Of a stretch of DNA of 7,997 nucleotides, positions 1 to 6,240 are shown in pieces. Source of the stretch: Nitrospira sp. ST-bin4 (GTDB taxonomy: Bacteria > Nitrospirota > Nitrospiria > Nitrospirales > Nitrospiraceae). Each line of letters starts with the position of its first letter. Position 1 is the first letter of the stretch. The translations under genes and the position numbers were made by a program. The stretch covers positions 238 through 8,234 of the forward strand of contig MSXM01000047.1 of NCBI GenBank assembly GCA_002083565.1. The letters run 5' to 3'. The notes below the pieces were generated by a model. That model was not told the DNA's origin. It saw only the letters and a list, made by a program, of their open reading frames with translations, and did not search any database.

Positions 1-164
1 CGCTACGGCAAGCTCCGCGCCGGCAAGCTGCCGTTCATTAGAGATGGTGCGCTCTACGCTTACCTAGATTTGATAAGAGTCTGCTGGGGGAGGGTGTCAA
101 AAACAACTGGTTTTGGCACACGAAGATCATTCTTTAGCAGTTCGCCTGCATGCCACTTGCTATG
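1..164 (+). CDS. Possible 3' tail of a gene or gene remnant entering from the left
   Basis: Frame 1 is open from the window edge to a TGA at 162-164 (about 54 codons). Its first residues, around LRAGKLPFIRDGA and then AYLDL, faintly recall the C-terminal part of an excisionase-type helix-turn-helix, in which a short GKLP-x-I-R-x-G stretch precedes an acidic helix. Beyond about codon 25 the translation is rich in Ser, Arg and Cys and does not look like a folded protein, so the frame may be decayed or open by chance. The start lies outside the window. Resemblance only; no motif is diagnostic. Confidence 0.15.
94..119. repeat. Imperfect inverted repeat (9-bp stem, 8-nt loop)
   Basis: GTGTCAAAA at 94-102 pairs with TTTTGGCAC at 111-119, with one G-T wobble, around an 8-base loop. 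It is the strongest hairpin in the left region. No T-run follows on either strand, so it does not look like a standard intrinsic terminator. It could be an operator, an RNA structure or a mobile-element end. The sequence does not decide between these. Confidence 0.5.
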
Positions 165-429
165 AGGCGCCGCTCGAAGATAGCCAGCCAGTCTGATTGG
201 CCTACAAGACGACCCGCAGCTTCTCAGGACTAGTCAGGTTTTCGAAATGGCGGGCGAAAGTATGCCGATTGGATGTGGTAGATTGTTAGCATGGCAACCT
301 GAAATGCCTTGAATATATACCGATCGAAATACGTTTTTCTTTGCTCAAGGATTATCGAGTCATCGACCGAGGCGAGAACGCACAACATAACATACGTAAC
401 TCCACAAGGCCTCAAGTACAGGGGAAATT

Positions 430-1470
430 ATGAAAGCAACGCTTATTCGTTTGAATCGGGTTTTGGCAACACTCACACTTTTGCTCGCTCCAACCATCAC
501 GTATGCGATGTCAGGGATGGATATGTCATCCGGGGGTCACGGAAAATCAACGTCCTCTCTCTCCCAAAGCATGGGTGATCCCATTAACACATCGGACCCA
601 GAGATGGAGCTGACCTATAGTGCCGATGGGAACACCGTCATGTTTGTTTCAGGACGTCAAGGGAGTATTCCGTCACCAGGAGTTCCTTACAGCTTTGATA
701 TCTGGATGGCGCACAAGGTGAATGGCAAGTGGCAAGCCCCGATTCATTTGGGGCCGGGTATTGATCCCACTGTGGGACCAAACATTAATACATCTGCCTG
801 GGAGCTCGAACCGAGTCTCTCGGGTGACGGCAACGTCATTTATTTCACCCGATATCAGCCAGGCAATCTGTCTACTGGCGACCTCTATGTGACGCAGAAG
901 GTCAATGGAGTCTGGCAACCAGCCAAAAATTGGAACGATGTGCCAGAACTTCCGCATATCAACACGCCGACTGGCGAGGAACACTGCCCGATCATCGCCT
1001 CCGAGAGTCTCATTTACTTCAATTATCAACAACCGGGCGTGACACAAGATAGTGACATTTGGAAAGTCGAAAAGAAGGATGGGGTCTGGCAGAAACCTCA
1101 GAGCCTCGGTCCCCGAATCAATTCGCCCTACCGCGACCACATGCACTGGACCGGCTTATCAAAGGATGGGAATAGCCTCATCGTGACCAGTACGCGACCA
1201 GACATGGGTTCGCGGGGAGGACACGATATGTGGATTTCCTACAAAAACCAAAAGGGTGAATGGCAAGAGCCGTTAAACCTTGGCGATACAATCAATACCG
1301 CCGGGGAAGATATGTGCTGGGCGTTTTCACCCGATGGCAAGAAAATGCATGGAAGTGGGGGTCCACTAGGAAGCTATAATCATGATGTGATGTGGCTCAA
1401 CAAAGATGATATTCCCTTGTTGAAGAACTTTGATCCCATCGGACCACCCCCGAATCTGCTTGCCAAGTGA
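430..1470 (+). CDS. Secreted PD40/WD40-like beta-propeller protein with Met/His-rich N-terminus
   Basis: 346 residues. AGGGG at 420-424, five bases before the ATG, supports this start. Residues 1-26 form a signal peptide: basic start, hydrophobic core around 11-23, probable cleavage after TYA at 24-26. The mature protein begins with Met- and His-containing residues (M27, M30, M32, H37). Five repeated units follow, at about 60-108, 125-168, 184-227, 238-285 and 294-327. Each has an S-x-D-G-N-like turn, a strand, a D-(I/L/M)-(W/Y) motif (D90, D151, D209, D266, D319), and in the first four an N/K-G-x-W-Q unit. This is the PD40 (WD40-like, TolB-type) propeller pattern. Such domains mediate binding and are found in periplasmic or secreted proteins. 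No enzymatic residues are evident, and the ligand is unknown. The Met/His segment resembles those near copper-handling proteins, so a metal-related role is possible but inferred. The gene stands alone and is visibly less GC-rich than the right half of the window. Confidence 0.85.
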   Translation: MKATLIRLNRVLATLTLLLAPTITYAMSGMDMSSGGHGKSTSSLSQSMGDPINTSDPEMELTYSADGNTVMFVSGRQGSIPSPGVPYSFDIWMAHKVNGKWQAPIHLGPGIDPTVGPNINTSAWELEPSLSGDGNVIYFTRYQPGNLSTGDLYVTQKVNGVWQPAKNWNDVPELPHINTPTGEEHCPIIASESLIYFNYQQPGVTQDSDIWKVEKKDGVWQKPQSLGPRINSPYRDHMHWTGLSKDGNSLIVTSTRPDMGSRGGHDMWISYKNQKGEWQEPLNLGDTINTAGEDMCWAFSPDGKKMHGSGGPLGSYNHDVMWLNKDDIPLLKNFDPIGPPPNLLAK

Positions 1471-1865
1471 TCGGACGCATATGACTCAGGTTGGTCCTGA
1501 AAACCGAAGCCTGACGCATTTCCATTGAGGAGCGCACGGTGCACCCTGCTTGAAAACATTTGTTTTTGGACCAGCATCAGCATAAGTCAAATTCCTTGAG
1601 AAATCGACCAACTTTGGGATGGCATTTCAGATGGAGGTTTTGACATGGTGTATTTGGGATTCAGGAAGGCCACACCTTGTGCAATCCCGCTGGTGCTGTC
1701 ATTCGATTGGACCACCTGGTAGCAGTCGGTCGTGTACTTCTGCTTTGGGTCGATAGCTGACATTACCTGCCCAAGTCGAGTCTGAACTACTAGAGCTGAT
1801 GTCGGTGCGGCTACGAAGTGGATGGCCGGCGTGGGGCGAACACATTCCCGTCCGAAGGACTCTGC
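1471..1865. other. Converging intergenic region, mostly non-coding
   Basis: This gap separates the plus-strand propeller gene from the 3' end of the minus-strand micro-operon. One would expect terminators here, but I see no GC-rich stem followed by T residues on either strand. Only an AT-only hairpin at 1553-1566 and a 4-bp stem at 1850-1860 are visible. It also holds a doubtful 58-codon minus-strand frame (1587-1763) and, on the other strand, a 25-codon frame (1645-1722) with a GGAGG seven bases upstream of its ATG. Confidence 0.5.
1587..1763 (-). CDS. Doubtful 58-residue ORF, possible gene remnant
   Basis: An ATG at 1763 opens a 58-codon frame ending in TGA at 1587. The frame lies in register with the DUF2283 stop upstream and stays open over the whole stretch between them. 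By hand count, third positions are G or C in 27 of the first 38 codons after the start, well above the local composition, but in only 5 of the last 19. Coding-like bias that stops part-way suggests a truncated or decaying gene more than an intact one. A weak GCAGG sits very close to the ATG. I recognise no family; the protein has a hydrophilic middle with Gly, Ser and Asn and no Cys pair, membrane segment or signal peptide. Confidence 0.28.
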   Translation of the reverse strand: MSAIDPKQKYTTDCYQVVQSNDSTSGIAQGVAFLNPKYTMSKPPSEMPSQSWSISQGI

Positions 1866-2063
1866 TTAGGCCGCAATACCTTCGACGATCAGATGTCGGA
1901 CATCCGTTCGCTCGCTTGCATGTTCAAAGGTAATCGCGCACACATTACCGCCTGCATCGACATCCAGGATCGTATTTTCATCCAAGTCCTTGGACTCTGC
2001 GATGTCGCTGTCTTTGAATTCGATGTAGAGCGTATCGGTATCTTCAAAATAGCTGACTTTCAT
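1866..2063 (-). CDS. DUF2283 domain small protein
   Basis: 65 residues covering essentially the whole DUF2283 domain. Seen directly: the opening pattern MKVSYFEDTDTLYIEF, then acidic residues, then a D-x-D-A-x-G-N turn and a strand leading to a hydrophobic C-terminus, as expected of this small beta-rich fold. DUF2283 proteins are widespread, have no established biochemical activity, and are often found beside DUF4258 proteins; some annotations treat the pair as toxin-antitoxin-like. Here its ATG overlaps the stop of the DUF4258-like gene (ATGA, 2060-2063), and GAGGG lies eight bases upstream inside that gene, so translation is probably coupled. It is the last confident gene of the four-gene run. 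The antitoxin role is inferred from its position and partner. Confidence 0.85.
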   Translation of the reverse strand: MKVSYFEDTDTLYIEFKDSDIAESKDLDENTILDVDAGGNVCAITFEHASERTDVRHLIVEGIAA

Positions 2064-2296
2064 GGCTGATACCCTCTGTCAAAAAATGCGTTATGGACAG
2101 TGGTTCTATCCTGTAGCAGGATAACCCGGAGATAACGATCACCTGCCTCTTTGATTTTCCCCCATCGCCTGATTCGCCCGTCTGCCTGTATGTACTCTTT
2201 TTCCGGACACCTGACAACAAACTCGATCCATTCGTCCTTGATTCGTTGTCTATCCGGCCTTGTTCTTGTCGCTCGAAAATAGCTCGTCGTCTTCAA
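2060..2296 (-). CDS. DUF4258-like small protein, probable partner of the DUF2283 protein
   Basis: 78 residues, basic, starting at TTG (2294-2296). No ATG or GTG lies upstream in frame for at least 40 bases, and the Shine-Dalgarno is weak. The C-terminal half shows the DUF4258-type arrangement: an R-x-x-x-W-G-K-I segment, then R-Y-L-R-V-I-L-L, then a strand T-x-V-H-N-A-F-F-D-R. Proteins of this type are small, have a fold resembling RelE-like toxins in broad outline, and typically pair with DUF2283 or a small regulator. It begins 20 bases after the stop of the upstream Cys-pair gene and ends in the ATGA overlap with the DUF2283 gene. No catalytic residue can be assigned with confidence, and toxicity is an inference. 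Alternatively it may be a non-toxic housekeeping small protein of the same fold. Confidence 0.72.
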   Translation of the reverse strand: MKTTSYFRATRTRPDRQRIKDEWIEFVVRCPEKEYIQADGRIRRWGKIKEAGDRYLRVILLQDRTTVHNAFFDRGYQP

Positions 2297-2316
2297 TGGA
2301 GTCGATCCGTAGACAG

Positions 2317-2526
2317 CTACTCCCCGCTGCCCGCCATGTCGTCGATCAGGGGGCGGTTGATATCGGTACAGCCCATGCAGATCAGGTCAAAGAGTTCATC
2401 GTGGTTGGCCACGAAGTTTTTTGCGTCCACGAGTTTTTCGTTCATGACCAGGGAATGGCAGGTGTCGCAGAGCATCATCAGGCCGCGTGAGACCCCCACT
2501 GTTTTTCTTCCCGTGCTTCCAGCCAT
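2317..2526 (-). CDS. Small protein with two CxxC pairs, probable zinc binder
   Basis: 69 residues from the ATG at 2526. A longer frame reaches back to 2601, but that would overlap the upstream gene by 70 bases. The shorter start leaves a 5-base gap and gives a better-looking N-terminus, with AAGGA about 14 bases upstream. Two Cys pairs are visible, C20-x-x-C23 followed by H24, and C50-x-x-C53, 26 residues apart, which suits one structural zinc site. C20-x-x-C-H matches the haem-c attachment motif by chance: there is no signal peptide, so cytochrome maturation is unlikely. The C-terminus is acidic. I do not recognise the family. It is the second gene of the compact run, and its neighbour upstream is also Cys-rich. 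Metal binding is inferred from the Cys spacing. Confidence 0.6.
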   Translation of the reverse strand: MAGSTGRKTVGVSRGLMMLCDTCHSLVMNEKLVDAKNFVANHDELFDLICMGCTDINRPLIDDMAGSGE

Positions 2527-2531
2527 ATCAA

Positions 2532-2726
2532 TTAGACCGATCCTTTTTGAAGCGCCATGAGAAAATCTTCCGTTTCGAGTTCGATGCCGCATTGCCCGCA
2601 CTCATAGGGACGATCATCCTGTGCCACAGCCAATGGTGTGCGATCGACCCTCCCCCGGCAGACATGATAGAACTTCCCCCTGGCATTCTCATCGTCCAAG
2701 GGGTCGCTTTCGTAAATCAGCACCAT
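2532..2726 (-). CDS. Small Cys-containing protein, probable zinc-ribbon-like
   Basis: 64 residues. The first half is acidic and contains H21-x-C23; the second half has Y41-E-C43-x-x-C46-G, a typical zinc-knuckle turn, and ends with an amphipathic helix. H21, C23, C43 and C46 could together hold one zinc ion. A GGGAG motif lies about 12 bases before the ATG, longer than ideal. The gene starts 98 bases downstream of the ABC exporter stop and leads a run of four minus-strand genes separated by 5, 20 and -4 bases. No family was recognised. Similar small Cys-pair proteins serve as regulators, chaperones or rRNA-associated factors, but nothing here chooses among them. Confidence 0.65.
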   Translation of the reverse strand: MVLIYESDPLDDENARGKFYHVCRGRVDRTPLAVAQDDRPYECGQCGIELETEDFLMALQKGSV

Positions 2727-2824
2727 GACTCACTGATACTCCCTATGCCTGTCGGCGAGTATACCGATGGGTCTGCCTTACCTGCAACCGCAGGGAATAG
2801 GGCAGGCAACGGTTCTCTATCCCT

Positions 2825-4549
2825 TCAAACCTGAAACTGGGCTTCGTACAGACCTGCGTAGACTCCCCCGCGGGAGAGCAGATCGTCGTGCCGGCCATCT
2901 TCCACCAATCGACCTCCATCCAGGACCAGAATCCGATCCACATCATGGAGCGTGGACAGCCGATGGGCAATAATGAACGTGGTTCGCCCTCTGGTCAATT
3001 CGGTCAACGCTTCGCGGATTTTCACCTCGGTCTCCGTATCAATATTGGATGTGGCCTCATCAAAAACGACGATGGGGGGATCTTTTAACAACACCCGCGC
3101 GATCGACACCCGCTGTTTTTGACCGACCGACAGTTTGACGCCCCGCTCGCCGATCCAGGTGTCATAGCCTTCCGGCAGCGCCATGATAAATTCATGCGCC
3201 CGCGCGGCCCGCGCCGAGCTTTCGAGACGCTCCTGATCGGCGGCGAGATCGCCGTAGAGGATATTCTCCCGCACCGTCCCGTTGAACAAAAACGGCTCTT
3301 GCTGCACGATGCCGATTTGTCGCCGAAGATAGGCGACCGGCAGATCGCGGATGTCCTGCCCGTCGATCAAGACGGCGCCGCCTTTCACGTCATAGAACCG
3401 CATGAGCAGCTTGAGCAGGGTGCTCTTCCCCGCTCCGCTCGGTCCGACCAGCGCCACCCGCTCGCCTGCCGCGACAGAAACAGACAGACTCTTGAGCACC
3501 GGCACATCGGAACGATAGTGGAACTGTACCTGATCGAACCGGACGGCTCCCTGCACCCGGTGCGCAGGAGTGCCGACACCCGGACGATCCGTCACCTCCG
3601 GAACTGCGTCCAGGACATCGAAGACCCGCTCGCTCGCCGCCAAGGCATGTTGGAGCATATGATTGACGGAGTGAATCTGATTGATCGGCACATAAAACAA
3701 CGCCAGATAGGAGAGAAACAACACCAGCTCGCCCAGCGTCAGCCGGCCTTCGACGACTTCCCCCGCGCCGTACCAGAGAATCAACACAGTGCCGAGGCCG
3801 GCGAGCAAAATCATTCCCGGTGAATAGATCGACCACAGCACCATGGCTTTCAGATTCGCGTCGCTATAGGCGCGGCTCAACCGGTCGAACCTCGCCTGTT
3901 CGTACGCCTGCTGCATGAACCCCATGGTCTCCCTGATGCCCGACAGAGCATCTTGCAAATACCCGCTGAGTTCCGCCGAGTTCTTTCGAATGTGCCGGTA
4001 ATAGCCATGCACCCTGGAAGTAAACCAGCTGGCCGACAACATCAACAGTGGAATCGGCAGAAGTGACAGCGCCGCAAGCTTCCAATTGAGGATGAACAGC
4101 ATGATTGTGATGCCGATCAGGGTCAGCAACGCCGTCACCACGCCTTCAAGCCCATCGATGAAGATCCGTTCGACGTGCTCCGTGTCGTTCGTCACCCGCG
4201 ACATGATCTCGCCCGTCGAGCGATTCTCGTAGTAGTTCAGGGAGAGCCCTTGCAGCGCTGAGAAAATCTGCCGGCGCAAATCGTGCACCACCGTCTGTTC
4301 CAGCTGATTATTGAGCCGGATCCGGAGCGAGGCGAACAGATTTTTCACCACATAGGCGCCGACCAGCAGGCCCAACGCCCAGGGCAGCAAGGCCAGTTGC
4401 TTGGCTTGGATGACATCGTCGATGACGATCTTGATCGCCCAGGGAGGCACCAGCTCGGCGGCTGTAGCACAGGCGGCACAGAGCAGCGTCACAGATGCAA
4501 GCCTGCGGTGGGGTTGGAGATATTTCAGGACGCGAAGCAGTGGTTTCAC
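2825..4549 (-). CDS. MsbA-like ABC exporter, fused permease and ATPase
   Basis: 574 residues, the usual length of a half-transporter that works as a homodimer in the inner membrane. Residues 1-310 form the six-helix type IV exporter domain, with hydrophobic stretches around 18-46, 52-72, 137-156, 158-176, 240-260 and 271-292. Residues 335-574 form the nucleotide-binding domain. Visible motifs are the A-loop Y345, Walker A GPSGAGKST (369-377), Q-loop Q417, signature LSVGQ (473-477), Walker B ending D497-E498, D-loop SNID (501-504) and H-loop H529. All catalytic residues are present, so it should be active. The signature's second Gly replaced by Val is a frequent variant. Substrate is not determined; lipid A flipping (MsbA-like), multidrug or other lipid export are all possible. 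Translation starts at GTG (4547-4549) without a clear Shine-Dalgarno, 19 bases after the deformylase stop, which suggests coupled translation. Confidence 0.93.
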   Translation of the reverse strand: MKPLLRVLKYLQPHRRLASVTLLCAACATAAELVPPWAIKIVIDDVIQAKQLALLPWALGLLVGAYVVKNLFASLRIRLNNQLEQTVVHDLRRQIFSALQGLSLNYYENRSTGEIMSRVTNDTEHVERIFIDGLEGVVTALLTLIGITIMLFILNWKLAALSLLPIPLLMLSASWFTSRVHGYYRHIRKNSAELSGYLQDALSGIRETMGFMQQAYEQARFDRLSRAYSDANLKAMVLWSIYSPGMILLAGLGTVLILWYGAGEVVEGRLTLGELVLFLSYLALFYVPINQIHSVNHMLQHALAASERVFDVLDAVPEVTDRPGVGTPAHRVQGAVRFDQVQFHYRSDVPVLKSLSVSVAAGERVALVGPSGAGKSTLLKLLMRFYDVKGGAVLIDGQDIRDLPVAYLRRQIGIVQQEPFLFNGTVRENILYGDLAADQERLESSARAARAHEFIMALPEGYDTWIGERGVKLSVGQKQRVSIARVLLKDPPIVVFDEATSNIDTETEVKIREALTELTRGRTTFIIAHRLSTLHDVDRILVLDGGRLVEDGRHDDLLSRGGVYAGLYEAQFQV

Positions 4550-4568
4550 AAAATCAAGGGGGCGGGGC

Positions 4569-5093
4569 TCAGATCACGTTTGTCGGTTCTTTTTGCCAGT
4601 ACTGCGAAAACTCTGGGAGCTGGGTCAAGGTGGACATATCCTTCATACGATCCAGAAACACTTTGCCGATCAGGTGATCCATTTCATGCTGAATGCACAC
4701 GGCATAGAGGCCTGTCGCCTCGAAATCGAGAGATTTGCCCTTTCGATCCAATCCCTTCACACGCACCACCGACGGTCTCGTGACTTTCCCTCTCAATCCA
4801 TCGACGCTGAGACAGCCTTCCCAGTTTTCCACTTGCTCAGGGCCGTAATAGACAATCGAGGGATTGATGAGAACGGTCTCGGGAAAACCGCCTTCGTCCG
4901 GACAGCCCATCACCACGAGTTGGATTGAACGGGACACTTGCGGCGCAGCCAGTCCGATTCCCGGCTCGTCATACATCGTTTCCAACATCTCATCGATCAA
5001 GCGTTGCAACTCACCCGACTTGATGTCCCGCGGGTCAATCGGAGCCGCTGTTTTTCGAAGGATCGGATTGCCGAGTTTGGCGATTGTCAACAT
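4569..5093 (-). CDS. def: Peptide deformylase
   Basis: 174 residues, normal for the family. The enzyme removes the N-formyl group from the starting Met of new proteins at the ribosome, in the cytoplasm, using a bound metal ion. All three family motifs are present: GIGLAAPQ (45-52), E92-G-C-L-S96, and Q135-H-E-M-D-H140. C94, H136 and H140 bind the metal, and E137 is the catalytic acid/base. The C-terminal helix follows, with a short tail of about 20 residues. The ATG at 5093 matches the usual N-terminus with the conserved L-G-N-P-I-L-R segment; no strong Shine-Dalgarno is visible. The classic partner gene fmt does not follow. Instead an ABC exporter lies 19 bases downstream and is probably co-transcribed. 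Confidence 0.97.
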   Translation of the reverse strand: MLTIAKLGNPILRKTAAPIDPRDIKSGELQRLIDEMLETMYDEPGIGLAAPQVSRSIQLVVMGCPDEGGFPETVLINPSIVYYGPEQVENWEGCLSVDGLRGKVTRPSVVRVKGLDRKGKSLDFEATGLYAVCIQHEMDHLIGKVFLDRMKDMSTLTQLPEFSQYWQKEPTNVI

Positions 5094-5149
5094 AACCGAA
5101 GGTCAGAAATTATTGTTGCCACACCCGTCTACTAGATACACTCCTAACA

Positions 5150-5167
5150 CAGGCCCCTCCGGGCCTG
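5150..5167. repeat. Perfect 7-bp inverted repeat between the HEAT gene and def
   Basis: CAGGCCC (5150-5156) and GGGCCTG (5161-5167) form a perfect GC-rich stem with a 4-base loop. It lies 36 bases beyond the 5' side of the HEAT gene's stop, in the 110-base gap before def. It could end transcription of the HEAT gene or shape the def leader. No T-run follows it on the minus strand, so it does not meet the full intrinsic terminator pattern. Confidence 0.5.
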
Positions 5168-5203
5168 CAACCCTCCCAGCACACTGACGCAGTCTCGGGC
5201 AGA

Positions 5204-6004
5204 TTACGATCTTCGCTTCGGCCGTGGCGGCTCCGGAATTTCAAACACCTGTTGATTGTCGTTCCACCACTCGACCCATTCACTGACCCAGACTGCGCGA
5301 TCCTGCTTCGTCGACGTCTCCCAGTCGTGAAACTCGGTCTCGTGGCGCGTCAGAATCCACAAGGAATGGAGCGCCGACAATGCCACGAACCGTTCATCAT
5401 CGGTCACCATCGAAATCAAGACGGGGATCACCGCTTTGCGCCGCACATACCGCGCCTCGAACGCCGCCGCCTTTCTGACAGACGGATTCAGATCTGCCGC
5501 CATCACCTCAATGGCCTCCGGCACCAGAGACGGATTCAAACGGATCGCGACGCGCAAGGCATGTTCGCGCACGCGGGGAATTTCGTTGACATCTTTGGCC
5601 GTGCCGACGAGCGCCGGGACTCCCGACACACCTTTCATCATCGACAATGTTTCAATGGCATTGTACCGGACCCTGGGACTCGGCAGGGTCAGAGCCTTGA
5701 CCAGAACAGGAACCGACGGCTCTCCCAAATGGACAAATTCCCCCATCGCCCAGAATTCCTGTTTGCCTTCCAGCAGCGGCAGCAAGGCCTCCGCGCGTGT
5801 CAGTTCCTCAGGGCTCAACGGATTCGTGTTGGGAGGGACGGATACATCGGGTGCATCCTGACTCCCGGGCGGCGCCTCATACGGCACTTGAACCGTCCAC
5901 ACGTCCGACGCCCATACGCGATCCGCCTCCAGCCCGTACAGGCCTCCCAGCAACTGCACAGCGAGCAATAGTGCAAGTCCCCTTATGATGCGATGCGTCT
6001 TCAC
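5204..6004 (-). CDS. Exported HEAT-repeat protein
   Basis: 266 residues from the GTG at 6002-6004. An upstream GTG at 6025 is also in frame, but it would sit ahead of the AAAGGAG at 6015-6021, which is spaced 10 bases from the inner GTG; the inner start also gives a cleaner signal peptide. Residues 1-32 are a signal sequence with a basic K-T-H-R-I-I-R start, a Leu-rich core and probable cleavage after VWA (30-32). A Pro-rich linker (about 41-63) follows, then HEAT-like helical repeats at about 84-121, 125-155, 158-188 and 190-220, with recurring P-x-L-V, V-R-x-x-A and P-V-L-I patterns. The last part holds a Trp-rich stretch (W239, W243, W246, W247) often seen at the end of exported HEAT proteins, and a basic tail. 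HEAT repeats form protein-binding scaffolds; the partner is unknown. It probably acts in the periplasm. Confidence 0.87.
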   Translation of the reverse strand: MKTHRIIRGLALLLAVQLLGGLYGLEADRVWASDVWTVQVPYEAPPGSQDAPDVSVPPNTNPLSPEELTRAEALLPLLEGKQEFWAMGEFVHLGEPSVPVLVKALTLPSPRVRYNAIETLSMMKGVSGVPALVGTAKDVNEIPRVREHALRVAIRLNPSLVPEAIEVMAADLNPSVRKAAAFEARYVRRKAVIPVLISMVTDDERFVALSALHSLWILTRHETEFHDWETSTKQDRAVWVSEWVEWWNDNQQVFEIPEPPRPKRRS

Positions 6005-6014
6005 GAAACCTACG

Positions 6015-6021
6015 CTCCTTT
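6015..6021 (-). promoter_or_regulatory. Ribosome binding site that decides the HEAT gene start
   Basis: AAAGGAG read on the minus strand, 10 bases before the GTG at 6004. It excludes the longer start at 6025, which lies upstream of this site. Confidence 0.7.
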
Positions 6022-6050
6022 CCACCAGTACGGCGGCGCGATTATCCAGT

Positions 6051-6065
6051 CTGCCGACAAGGCAG
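6051..6065. repeat. Small inverted repeat in the HEAT gene leader
   Basis: CTGCC (6051-6055) and GGCAG (6061-6065) pair around a 5-base loop, about 47 bases before the GTG of the HEAT gene. It is a short stem with no T-run. A leader hairpin or operator is possible, and chance cannot be excluded. Confidence 0.3.
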
Positions 6066-6130
6066 CGGTTCCAAACACCCTACTCCTGGATTATGACAAA
6101 TATAAAACCGGTGCGGTAGCCACCTGCATG

Positions 6131-6153
6131 ACAGTCTCTATGGATGGGACTGT
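6131..6153. repeat. Inverted repeat ACAGTC / GACTGT
   Basis: ACAGTC at 6131-6136 is mirrored by GACTGT at 6148-6153 with an 11-base spacer. The half-site spacing of about 17 bases centre to centre would suit a dimeric regulator. It lies in the gap between two minus-strand genes, upstream of the HEAT gene. No known operator was recognised. Confidence 0.35.
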
Positions 6154-6180
6154 ACGATGAACTGCACATGACGGCGGGTG

Positions 6181-6199
6181 GTTGTCGTACTCGGACAAC
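6181..6199. repeat. Inverted repeat GTTGTC / GACAAC downstream of the coiled-coil gene
   Basis: A 6-bp stem with a 7-base loop, 42 bases past the stop of the minus-strand coiled-coil gene. Its position fits a transcript end, but neither side carries a T-run. Confidence 0.3.
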
Positions 6200-6240
6200 G
6201 GGATAAATCGCCTGCCCTTAACTAAAGCTTCACAGCAGGA

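Larger units (their letters stand above)
1..429. other. Left-edge region without a convincing gene
   Basis: No open frame here has both a plausible start and coding-like composition. It holds the tail of an open frame from the left edge (to 164), an imperfect hairpin at 94-119, and the leader of the propeller gene that begins at 430. I looked for a promoter for that gene. There are AT-rich stretches near 311-320, but no -35/-10 pair with acceptable spacing. The short frames on both strands between 230 and 420 lack ribosome binding sites and look random. Confidence 0.5.

Noticed and set aside
292..308. Sigma-54-like promoter (GG...GC) upstream of the propeller gene
   Set aside because: The GG and GC elements are one base further apart than the -24/-12 consensus requires, and the flanking bases match poorly.
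230..415. 61-codon minus-strand frame in the left region
   Set aside because: No ribosome binding site, no recognisable motif, and it lies against the leader of the propeller gene.
1553..1566. Terminator for the propeller gene
   Set aside because: The stem is only A-T plus one G-C pair, and it lies 83 bases past the stop without a GC-rich stem and T-run.
2320..2526. Haem-c binding motif (CxxCH) in the 69-residue protein
   Set aside because: There is no signal peptide, and a second CxxC pair 26 residues away fits a zinc site better.
2735..2763. 6-bp inverted repeat (ATACTC/GAGTAT) ahead of the micro-operon
   Set aside because: A 6-bp stem with a 15-base spacer is expected by chance at this scale; kept only as a possible operator to remember.
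3119..3823. Long plus-strand open frame inside the exporter gene
   Set aside because: It is the complement of a GC-rich coding region; the minus strand encodes all the ABC transporter motifs.
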